Assembly: GCA_013203725.1 (NCBI GenBank)
Contig: JABMPK010000107.1
Location: 1 to 18,042, forward strand
Length of the DNA stretch: 18,042 nucleotides
Direction of reading: 5' to 3'
Origin: Candidatus Uhrbacteria bacterium
GTDB lineage: Bacteria; Patescibacteriota; Patescibacteriia; UBA9934; UBA11717
The position numbers and the translations under genes were made by a program. The notes under the pieces are model-generated. The model did not search any database, was not told the DNA's origin, and saw only the letters and a program-made list of their open reading frames with translations. This document shows positions 6,091 through 13,454 of the stretch, in pieces. Every line of letters starts with the position of its first letter. Position 1 is the stretch's first letter.

Positions 6091-7908
6091 TCAGGCAGCA
6101 GCGCTGCCCATGTTCTCCAGTACCTCTCTGATCTTCAGGAGACGCGCCGTCATCTGGTCGAGCCCTGTGTTGACCAGGATCCCTCTCAGCATCGGCAACA
6201 CCTGATTGATCAAGCCCGGACGGTAGGATACCGTCAGGATCACCCAGGCGATTGTCGTGACGACCTCAAACGGAATGTCGGTCGGAACGATCTCCGGGTG
6301 ATGATCGGTTCCGTTGATCACCGCGTAGGCGTTCCCATTGCCGTCGCATCCAACATGCAGCTTGCCGTCCAGCAGGGTTCCATCGGCCCTCAGATCATCC
6401 AGATTCGCAGGGAGGAGAATTCCGTCCATGCGATACTGCAAGATCCTGTACGACTCTGCTTGTACACGAATCAGACTGTCGATCGTCTTCATGTCGTACT
6501 TCTTCTGGTTCATTGCGACGTAGATGCCAAGCCGCACCGGGTGCTTGTTGGCCACCGCGTCTGCTCCGCCCTTCAAACGTCCAATCGCAGCCGTCGCGTT
6601 CGCAGACGAGATCGCGTCCATGTAGCCGACCTCTTCTCCACCGATGATGATGGGGAACCTCTCCGCGTCACAGGACTCTCTCCTCGACTTCTCTTCCTCC
6701 TGGCAGTACTTCCACCAGGTGCTCAGGGTCATGTTGACGTACCTGGCTGCCAGGCCCTTGGACTTCAGCTTGTCGCAGGACACGTTCCCTGCGTCGCGCT
6801 GACAGAACCTGCGCACCGTCTCGTGGAAACTGAACGGGCATCGTGGATCCCGCTCATCCATCCTGGGATCGCCGCCGTTGTCCGATCGGTCCGTGATCTC
6901 CTTGTCCCTGTTGTCCAGGAGGTTGCTCATGCCTTGCAAGAGCTCGCTCCGGAACGCCGTCTTCGGGTCGAGCCCCTTGAGCTTGGCGACCACTTCCTCG
7001 ATCGTCATGCCCTTGGAGTACCCGACCTCCTCGGGCATCTTGTGTTCGGGGTGGGTGGCCAAGTGCCATTCCACCATCCAGTCGTCGACGTCGCAGTAGT
7101 CCGTCGCGGAGTTGTTCATCCCGTAGATGATTCCGCGCAACTGCTTCAGCCGGTTCACGAGCCAGCTGGCGCTACGCCCGCTGTGCTTCTTGATGGACTT
7201 GATGATGCTCGTGAGCGTCATCCCGGCCTCGTACTGCTGCGGCCACAGGATGTCCCTGTTGCCGCAGATCCACCTGATCACGGTCTCTTCGACCCTCGGG
7301 TCGACTCCGGGGGCCTCGTCATGAGTCACGCCGATCGCGCACATCATGACTTCGTTGACCCAGTAGATCTGGGACCGAAGGTCGTCCGCGCTCAGCTTCT
7401 TGCCGTGCGCGTCGCCCGAGCACAGCATCAGTCCGATCTGCTTGAAGGCCCAGGAGACCCCCAGCCTGTGAGCGCTGGCGTAGTTGTCCTTGTGCCCGGC
7501 GTAGAACCGGAACACCTCGAACCGCTCCCAGAAGGTGCGGAGTTCGGCAGCAGGCACGCCGTATCCATGCATCACCTGCATGAAACGTACGCGCAGCTCG
7601 TCGTTGGTCATCCCTTCGAAGACCATCGTCGCTGCGGCGAGTGCGGGGTTCTTCTTGTCGTGCTCGTCGTGACCTCCGCCGAACACGCCGACGAAGATCC
7701 ACTTCCGGAGCCGCTCCAACACCCCGCGCTGCTTCTTGGTGATCTTGTTCGCCGAGTGCGTCTGGATGTCGACGCTCGTACCGGTCCGATCTCCGAAGAG
7801 GTCGAAGCTGTGAAGCGCGAGCACGAAGATCATCACCGCCCGCACCAAGTCATCGAAATGGGGGACGGGGTGGAGCACCAATACCGGTGCAAATGTTCGG
7901 TTCTTCAA
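6091..7908 (-). CDS. GC-rich orphan protein of about 600 residues, function unknown
   Basis: I do not recognise this protein. From TTG 7908 (GAGG five bases upstream) it has 605 residues; ATG 7833 would give 580. The open frame reaches back to 8073, but the promoter predicts a transcript start near 7987. The sequence has balanced composition, more than ten tryptophans (for example FWERF, TWWKYC) and many scattered cysteines. It has a mixed helical pattern, a YVNMTLSTWWKYCQ segment, and near the C-terminus a GCDGNGNAY segment and a hydrophobic stretch (IAWVILTV). No signal peptide is obvious. Hand counts give 38/60 G+C at 7021-7080 against 25/60 at 12601-12660, and codons end mostly in C or G, unlike neighbours. 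The long open frame on the opposite strand looks like a shadow. Recent transfer, or a separately evolving gene class, is likely. Confidence 0.65.
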   Translation of the reverse strand: MKNRTFAPVLVLHPVPHFDDLVRAVMIFVLALHSFDLFGDRTGTSVDIQTHSANKITKKQRGVLERLRKWIFVGVFGGGHDEHDKKNPALAAATMVFEGMTNDELRVRFMQVMHGYGVPAAELRTFWERFEVFRFYAGHKDNYASAHRLGVSWAFKQIGLMLCSGDAHGKKLSADDLRSQIYWVNEVMMCAIGVTHDEAPGVDPRVEETVIRWICGNRDILWPQQYEAGMTLTSIIKSIKKHSGRSASWLVNRLKQLRGIIYGMNNSATDYCDVDDWMVEWHLATHPEHKMPEEVGYSKGMTIEEVVAKLKGLDPKTAFRSELLQGMSNLLDNRDKEITDRSDNGGDPRMDERDPRCPFSFHETVRRFCQRDAGNVSCDKLKSKGLAARYVNMTLSTWWKYCQEEEKSRRESCDAERFPIIIGGEEVGYMDAISSANATAAIGRLKGGADAVANKHPVRLGIYVAMNQKKYDMKTIDSLIRVQAESYRILQYRMDGILLPANLDDLRADGTLLDGKLHVGCDGNGNAYAVINGTDHHPEIVPTDIPFEVVTTIAWVILTVSYRPGLINQVLPMLRGILVNTGLDQMTARLLKIREVLENMGSAAA

Positions 7909-7929
7909 AGTAGCCTCACTCTCTTGTTC

Positions 7930-7949
7930 TTGCGCGAAAGTTCGCGCAA
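7930..7949. repeat. 20-bp palindrome in the leader of the orphan gene
   Basis: TTGCGCGAA, a 2-base spacer, and TTCGCGCAA form a perfect inverted repeat about 20-40 bases upstream of the orphan's start and downstream of its predicted transcript start. It could be an operator or a leader hairpin. Confidence 0.5.
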
Positions 7950-7993
7950 TATGGGTTGTTGTTTCAGTTGTCGCACACTTATCACGACGTGCT

Positions 7994-8022
7994 AATCTAT
8001 CACATAAATAGCACTTTGTCAA
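7994..8022 (-). promoter_or_regulatory. Promoter of the orphan gene
   Basis: On the minus strand TTGACA (8017-8022) and TAGATT (7994-7999) are separated by exactly 17 bases, and the -10 carries an upstream TG. This is the best sigma-70-type promoter in the window. It predicts transcription from about 7987, which rules out the earlier in-frame starts up to 8073. Confidence 0.7.
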
Positions 8023-8035
8023 GTATAACTGTACA

Positions 8036-8124
8036 AAATATACATTTTCAAGGTTAAAGTCTGCAATTTTCAAGTGAATTGAAAATGACTAAATGTATAT
8101 TTCCGTAAATCACTTGAAAATTGC
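8036..8124. repeat. Interleaved inverted repeats between divergent promoters
   Basis: Two perfect inverted repeats interlock. AAATATACATTT (8036-8047) pairs with AAATGTATATTT (8091-8102). GCAATTTTCAAGTGA (8063-8077) pairs with TCACTTGAAAATTGC (8110-8124). The heptamer TTTTCAA occurs four times, twice forward (8045, 8067) and twice reversed (8079, 8114); the forward pair is 22 bases apart. The block lies between the orphan promoter and the ftsI promoter and looks like a multi-site operator. Confidence 0.55.
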
Positions 8125-8150
8125 CAAATTGTCTATTGTCATTACTTTTT

Positions 8151-8159
8151 TGGTATAAT
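8151..8159 (+). promoter_or_regulatory. Extended -10 promoter of the ftsI operon
   Basis: TGGTATAAT is the same extended -10 seen before nrdJ. TTGTCT at 8129-8134 is a possible -35, though the 19-base spacer is long. ATG 8166 lies six bases after the hexamer, close to the expected transcript start, so the mRNA would be leaderless. Confidence 0.65.
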
Positions 8160-8165
8160 GTCCCT

Positions 8166-10040
8166 ATGACAGCTAAAAAGCCCAAAATACGGCGTCATTA
8201 CGGCCAGAGTAGGTCTATTCCCACTTCGTCACGCATTAAAGTAATGCAGGTTGTTTTGTTTGCTGTTGCTGGTATTTTGATTGCAAGGTTAGCCTTTTTA
8301 CAGATCGTTCAGCATTCTATCTACGAAGCACTCGCCAGCGGGCAACGAGAGCTGTATAAGGAGCTTTTTCCGGAGCGTGGAGACGTGCTTGTTGTGGATA
8401 AAGACGGAGAAGAAGTCGCCATAGCTACAAACAGGTATTTGAGTTTGGTGTGGGCGGAACCGAGACGAGTGGACGATCCGGTTAGGACGGCGCAGGTTTT
8501 GGGGGAGATATTGGGGTATAACAAGGTGGCTTCAGGGTCTTCTAGTAATGCTAGAGAAGTGGTTGCGGCTGGGGAAGATGGGTCGTATTTGACCGATGGG
8601 ACCTATGAGCAGGAGGGTGCCGAGGAAGAACCTTCAAAGAATGATGTCTTGTTGGGGAAGCTTTCTAAGATAAATGACCCGTATGAGCCGATAGAACACA
8701 AGGTTACTGATGAGGTTGCGGAGGAAATACGTCGTGCGAATTTGCCGGGGATTCACTTGTTGCAAGAACGCTTCCGGTATTATCCAGAAGGTAGCATGAC
8801 CTCGCATGTTACAGGTTTTGTTAGTGGCGACGATGATGGTGGGTTTAGTGGGAAGTATGGGATCGAGGGATATCTTGATGAGACACTTGCTGGGCATCGT
8901 GGATATTTATTCTCCGAACTCGACGCAAAGGGGCGTTGGATTTCTGTAGGATCGCGTAATCGTGAACCGGCACAGGACGGTGCGGACGTGTTGCTGACAA
9001 TCGATAGGACTGTTCAGTTTGTTGCATGCGAAACTTTAAAAGACGCGGTTGAGGAATATGAGGCGGACAAGGGCTCTGTAGTGATCTTGGATCCAAAGAC
9101 GGGAGCAGTGCGTGCAATGTGTGGTTTTCCAGATTACGATCCTAATATTTTCAATGAAGTTGAGGACATTTCCGTTTATAATAATCAGATTACATTTGAA
9201 GCATACGAACCCGGCTCAGTTTTCAAGCCGCTCGTAATGGCCGCTGGAATTGACTCTGGCGCCGTTACGCCGCAGACTTCGTATTACGATACTGGCGAAG
9301 AAAAAATCGAAGAATACACAATACGCAACTCCGATCTTAAAGCGTACGAATGGCAGACAATGACACAGGTTCTGGAGAAGTCACTGAACACCGGAATGAT
9401 TTTTGCTATGCGAGAAATGGGCATGGAGCAGATGGCAAGCTACGTTCACGGATTCGGATTTGGAAATCAAACAAAGATCCGACTGAATTCGGAAGTTAGG
9501 GGAGACATCCAGAATGTTGATAAAGGCTACGAGATCTTCTCCGCCACGAGCTCGTACGGCCAAGGAATCACAACCACGCCGTTACAGATGGCGATGGCAT
9601 ACACGGCACTAGCAAATGAGGGGTCCGTTATGATTCCACATGTTGTGAAGGAAATTCGTTATGACGATGGCACTGTAGAGGTCGTAGCTCCTGAGGTATT
9701 GAAGCAGGTTTTGTCGCCGCGATCGGCTCAGTTGGTGTCTGCTATGTTGATAAGTGTTATAGAAAATGGACACGCGGGAGAGGCTGGAGTGGAAGGATAT
9801 TACATCGCAGGTAAGACTGGAACTGCTCAGGTTGCCAAAGAGAACGGGTCTGGATACCAGAAAGACAACACTATAGCCACGTTTGTAGGCTACGGACCAG
9901 CGCGCGATCCGTCTTTTGTAATATTAGTCAGAATCGACCATCCGCGTACCACGCAATGGGCAGCTGGCACAGCAGCGCCAACCTTTGGGAAGATTGCCGA
10001 ATTTTTGTTACAATATGACAATATAGCACCTGAAAGATAG
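8166..10040 (+). CDS. ftsI: Peptidoglycan D,D-transpeptidase, FtsI/PBP2 family
   Basis: This class B penicillin-binding protein cross-links peptidoglycan peptides outside the membrane. The 624-residue product has a basic N-terminus, one membrane anchor (about 25-47), a PBP dimerisation domain (starting near ERGDVLVVDKDG) and a C-terminal transpeptidase domain. All three active-site motifs are present: SVFK (S351-K354, catalytic serine S351), SLN (406-408) and KTG (550-552, in AGKTGTAQV). ATG 8166 was chosen because the -10 element ends six bases before it; ATG 8121 lies upstream of that promoter. It heads an operon with murF two bases after its stop. FtsI (division) versus PBP2 (elongation) cannot be settled from sequence alone; the overall form favours FtsI. 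Confidence 0.9.
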   Translation: MTAKKPKIRRHYGQSRSIPTSSRIKVMQVVLFAVAGILIARLAFLQIVQHSIYEALASGQRELYKELFPERGDVLVVDKDGEEVAIATNRYLSLVWAEPRRVDDPVRTAQVLGEILGYNKVASGSSSNAREVVAAGEDGSYLTDGTYEQEGAEEEPSKNDVLLGKLSKINDPYEPIEHKVTDEVAEEIRRANLPGIHLLQERFRYYPEGSMTSHVTGFVSGDDDGGFSGKYGIEGYLDETLAGHRGYLFSELDAKGRWISVGSRNREPAQDGADVLLTIDRTVQFVACETLKDAVEEYEADKGSVVILDPKTGAVRAMCGFPDYDPNIFNEVEDISVYNNQITFEAYEPGSVFKPLVMAAGIDSGAVTPQTSYYDTGEEKIEEYTIRNSDLKAYEWQTMTQVLEKSLNTGMIFAMREMGMEQMASYVHGFGFGNQTKIRLNSEVRGDIQNVDKGYEIFSATSSYGQGITTTPLQMAMAYTALANEGSVMIPHVVKEIRYDDGTVEVVAPEVLKQVLSPRSAQLVSAMLISVIENGHAGEAGVEGYYIAGKTGTAQVAKENGSGYQKDNTIATFVGYGPARDPSFVILVRIDHPRTTQWAAGTAAPTFGKIAEFLLQYDNIAPER

Positions 10041-10042
10041 TT

Positions 10043-11347
10043 ATGATGACAATGATACAAAAACTGTTGCGAATTTTAGCGGTGCGTACAATGCGTGCGT
10101 ATAAGCCTAAGGTTATTGGAATAACCGGCTCTGTTGGAAAGACGTCTACTCGTCATGCAATAGCTGCGGCAATTGGAGACGCTCGGAGCATTCGTGTTGC
10201 GGAGGGAAACTACAATAACGAGATGGGATTACCATTGACGATACTTGGTGAGCAAGCGCAAGGATCGTCGATTTTTGGTTGGATGGGTGTGCTCTGGAGA
10301 GGATTTGTTTTGTCTCTTGGTGCAAAGGACGATTATCCAAAGTGGCTTGTTCTTGAATACGGTGCGGACAAGAAGGGCGACATTGTTTACCTAACAAATA
10401 TAGCGCGACCTTACATCGCAGTTATCACGGCCATCGGCATTGCTCACACGGAATTCTTTGGAACTATTGATGACGTTAAAGAAGAGAAGGGCGCATTGGT
10501 GCGCGCGTTACCAGAGGATGGTATTGCGATCTTGAACGCGGATGATGAGAACGTGTTTGCAATGCGACATATGGTAAAGGGTGCGCATGTTATGTATGGG
10601 TTTTCTACAAGCGCAAATGTTTCCGCGAATAACGTTACTGTTGACACTAAGCACGATGGCGACATTGACCCAACAGAGGTTGTTGCAAAGTTGAGGTTCG
10701 AATTGAGCGCCGGAGACGATTCTGTGATGGTCAGTATGGACAACGTGCTGGGAGACGCGCATGTTTCGGCGATCTTGGCGGGAGCAGCAGTTGCGCTTCA
10801 GCTTGGTATCGAGCTTGATGTAATTGCGAAGAATCTAAAATCATACGTACCGATGCCAGGACGTATGCGACTGCTTGGTGGAATCAAACATTCGCTGTTG
10901 CTCGACGACTCCTACAACGCGTCACCACAATCGGTGCACGCTGCTTTGGAGGCTCTTGGCTCGTTCCCGCTTACAGGCACTGCGAGAAGGATTGCGATTG
11001 TTGGAGACATGTTGGAGCTGGGTCGGTACTCAGAAAAGGCACACATTGAAGTTGGACAACACGTAGCCTCACTACCGATCGACTTACTAGTAACGGTCGG
11101 TGAGTTATCGCGCGATATTGCACGAGGCGCGCTTGCAGCAGGAATGGATCAAGCGAATGTGTTTACCTATGCAGCGTCACCAGATGCCGGCAGGTTTGTG
11201 CAGAAACGCATGGGCAAGGGCGATGTAATTCTTGTTAAAGGTTCGCAAAGTATTAGAACGGAGAAGATTGTAAAAGAACTAATGGCAGAACCGTTGAAGG
11301 CTCAAGAGTACTTGGTCCGTCAAAATGAGGAGTGGTTAAAAAAATAG
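10043..11347 (+). CDS. murF: MurF-like Mur ligase lacking the usual N-terminal domain
   Basis: MurF adds D-Ala-D-Ala to UDP-MurNAc-tripeptide in the cytoplasm with ATP, completing the peptidoglycan precursor. The 434-residue product has the Mur ligase P-loop GSVGKTS (29-35), a HTEFFG segment, the MurF-type DDSYNASP (288-295) and GDMLELG, then a C-terminal ligase domain. The P-loop lies near residue 30, whereas in E. coli MurF it follows a separate N-terminal substrate-binding domain of roughly 80-100 residues. That domain is missing here and a short basic/hydrophobic segment takes its place. ATGs at 10046 and 10052 are alternative starts. It follows ftsI by two bases and precedes the kinase gene by one, so all are co-transcribed. 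A related Mur ligase with another substrate cannot be excluded. Confidence 0.85.
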   Translation: MMTMIQKLLRILAVRTMRAYKPKVIGITGSVGKTSTRHAIAAAIGDARSIRVAEGNYNNEMGLPLTILGEQAQGSSIFGWMGVLWRGFVLSLGAKDDYPKWLVLEYGADKKGDIVYLTNIARPYIAVITAIGIAHTEFFGTIDDVKEEKGALVRALPEDGIAILNADDENVFAMRHMVKGAHVMYGFSTSANVSANNVTVDTKHDGDIDPTEVVAKLRFELSAGDDSVMVSMDNVLGDAHVSAILAGAAVALQLGIELDVIAKNLKSYVPMPGRMRLLGGIKHSLLLDDSYNASPQSVHAALEALGSFPLTGTARRIAIVGDMLELGRYSEKAHIEVGQHVASLPIDLLVTVGELSRDIARGALAAGMDQANVFTYAASPDAGRFVQKRMGKGDVILVKGSQSIRTEKIVKELMAEPLKAQEYLVRQNEEWLKK

Positions 11348-11348
11348 T

Positions 11349-13433
11349 ATGGGAGAGGGGGTAAGACAATATTCTGTTGAAAATGACCTGTTACTAGCTG
11401 AACAAGAGGTCGAGGCTCGTAAGAAAAGTGTTGTTAGCGACACAGGCGTTGATTTGATTTTGGATGAAAAAGAAATAGCGCGTCGCGATGAGTTGATGAA
11501 GCGCTCAATAGAAGGTCATTTGGTTTCCTGGACAGACGAGAAGGATGCTATGGAGCAGAAGCGTCAGGAGGCGCGTGACAGGCAAGAGCAACTCTTAGCT
11601 ATAAAGGACGCTATTAAAGGCGGACAATATAAGTTGCTGCATACACATGATGGAGAGGTGGATATGAGACCAGAGGTTGTGGGGTCGCTTGCGCGACACA
11701 TACAACGACAGCTTGAATTCGCGTTCCAAGAGACGGACCTTATTAGTACAGAAGAACCGCCAGAGCTCCCAAAAGACCTTGTCATTAACCAGGGTGTCGT
11801 AGACGCACTTTTAGAAGAAGAGACGGTTGAAGGGTATGCTTATAACTATGTACATTTTGGAAGCTTTACAGAAGAAGGTGAAGAGGTTGGTAGCTCTGTA
11901 ACTGTCGCAGGAAAAGAATATACTACAGCCATCGGTGACAAAATCGGCGAAGGTGCTTTTGGAAAAGTTTTTGTTGGACACCCTGTAGTCAGCATAGTTG
12001 AGGGCTTTGACGAAGCCGGGGAATTAGAAGAAACATTGGTTGATATGGATGTGAACGACCTTCATCCTCCGATTATTAAGGTGATAAACAGTGCGCTATA
12101 CGGTCGAGATACTATGGACGATTTTCTTGTCAGAGAAGTTGCGGCGTTAGACCACAGAGGCGTTTTGGTAGGTGTTAAAAGAATTAAGGGTACTGAGCAT
12201 TACGAGATGACAGTAGTTGTTATGGAGCGCGCTGATGGCAAAGATCTTAAAACTGTTCGTTTGGAGAATAGGGAATTTTTTCGCAAACCTGAAGGTCACC
12301 TAGTACTGGCAAAGAGCATGTTGGCGGCATTCTTAGATCTAGACAGACTGCATAGTGAGGGTGTGGCTCACAGAGATATCAAACCGGCTAACATAATGAT
12401 GCCGATTGATCGGCCAGAACATACCAAAATTATTGATTACGGAATGGTGGAACGCGTTGGTAATAAGGGCGAGGCTCCTGCAGAAATCGAGAGCGGTTCG
12501 GGGGTAATTATGGGTACTCCAATGTACATGACGAAGGGCGTTGTGTCGGGCGTAAAGGGGTCTTATATGGACGCTGACGTTGCAGCTATCGGAAAATCGT
12601 TTGGGCTTATGTTTGACGGAGATGAGTTCTTGAATGGTAGGCACATGCAATATTTGCCAACGCTTGATGCTATAGACAATGGAACGTTATTTTCTGCCCC
12701 AGACCTTCGTAATACAGAGTGTGCTGAAAGGTATTTGAGTAAATTTAAGTACAAGCAAGAACGAGATTTGGCAAAGCTGCTCTACGATATTATATTGCCG
12801 CACGATACTGGTGACGAACGAGAGGCGAAGAGACTGAATGGAGACCTGATTACTACAAAGGATGCTATAATTGCTCTGGAGAAGATCGTTCATGAAATGG
12901 ACGTTGTGATGAGGGCCCAGAGGGTACTTGATAATGCGCAGAAGGGTAGGACGGGTAGCGCGGTGTCCACGGAGCAGTTTAAGCAAATTGCTAATTTGAT
13001 GGCATCTCAAAAGCCATCAGTGGTGGACGAGTTGAAAGTTGTACTTGATGGAATTGGCTCGTTCATTCAAGAGAAGCCTACTCCGAGATCCCAGCGTGTA
13101 GAGATGATAAGCGTTGCACACGAACTTGTCTCAAAGGAGTGGGAGCATTTAGTAGAAGATTTCAAAGATGAGTTTACGCCGTTTTTGAAGAATATATCGA
13201 ATCAGATTAGTGACAAGCTGGAGCATATGAAGTTGAGCACCATGAGTGGTGATGTTGATTTTGCTGCTGATTTGCACAAAGATATTGTAGATAGGATGGA
13301 GTATCTGAGAAGCGAAATATCTATTGTGCGTAATTTTAGATATGATGCGATGAGAAGAAGCGCGGATCAATACGGTGCTGCGCAACCTGGCACGTTAGGA
13401 CAGGTGAGGCGTCCTCTATCAAGAAAATCGTAG
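11349..13433 (+). CDS. Soluble Hanks-type Ser/Thr protein kinase with long flanking regions
   Basis: The 694-residue product has a central eukaryotic-like kinase domain (about 195-430). It has the glycine loop GEGAFGKV (200-207), ATP lysine K244 with likely partner E263, catalytic loop HRDIKPAN (H341-N348, D343), and metal-binding D363 in DYG instead of DFG. The activation segment has GTPMYM (389-394), but TKG replaces the usual APE. DVAAIG matches the helix F region. The catalytic residues suggest an active enzyme. An N-terminal region of about 190 residues is charged and partly helical (EKDAMEQKRQEARDRQEQ). The C-terminal 260 residues are mostly helical. No membrane span or PASTA repeat is present, unlike PknB-type wall-sensing kinases. 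Lying between murF and an antiporter gene, it may phosphorylate wall or transport proteins; that is inference. Confidence 0.85.
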   Translation: MGEGVRQYSVENDLLLAEQEVEARKKSVVSDTGVDLILDEKEIARRDELMKRSIEGHLVSWTDEKDAMEQKRQEARDRQEQLLAIKDAIKGGQYKLLHTHDGEVDMRPEVVGSLARHIQRQLEFAFQETDLISTEEPPELPKDLVINQGVVDALLEEETVEGYAYNYVHFGSFTEEGEEVGSSVTVAGKEYTTAIGDKIGEGAFGKVFVGHPVVSIVEGFDEAGELEETLVDMDVNDLHPPIIKVINSALYGRDTMDDFLVREVAALDHRGVLVGVKRIKGTEHYEMTVVVMERADGKDLKTVRLENREFFRKPEGHLVLAKSMLAAFLDLDRLHSEGVAHRDIKPANIMMPIDRPEHTKIIDYGMVERVGNKGEAPAEIESGSGVIMGTPMYMTKGVVSGVKGSYMDADVAAIGKSFGLMFDGDEFLNGRHMQYLPTLDAIDNGTLFSAPDLRNTECAERYLSKFKYKQERDLAKLLYDIILPHDTGDEREAKRLNGDLITTKDAIIALEKIVHEMDVVMRAQRVLDNAQKGRTGSAVSTEQFKQIANLMASQKPSVVDELKVVLDGIGSFIQEKPTPRSQRVEMISVAHELVSKEWEHLVEDFKDEFTPFLKNISNQISDKLEHMKLSTMSGDVDFAADLHKDIVDRMEYLRSEISIVRNFRYDAMRRSADQYGAAQPGTLGQVRRPLSRKS

Positions 13434-13444
13434 ACAAAAAATAA

Positions 13445-13451
13445 AAGGAGG
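13445..13451 (+). promoter_or_regulatory. Strong ribosome binding site of the antiporter gene
   Basis: AAGGAGG, three bases before ATG 13455, is the clearest Shine-Dalgarno in the window. The other genes mostly lack one. It fixes the antiporter start and allows independent initiation within the operon. Confidence 0.75.
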
Positions 13452-13454
13452 AAC

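Noticed and set aside
6070..7995. A plus-strand open frame of about 640 codons opposite the orphan gene
   Set aside because: Its translation is rich in Val, His, Arg and Asp runs typical of an antisense shadow of a GC-rich gene. It spans the hairpin at 6047-6081 and the minus-strand leader, and has no promoter or ribosome site. The minus frame has a good promoter and natural-looking composition.
7909..8073. N-terminal extension of the orphan protein to TTG 8073
   Set aside because: This part covers the promoter at 7994-8022 and AT-rich operator repeats, so it is upstream control DNA rather than coding sequence.
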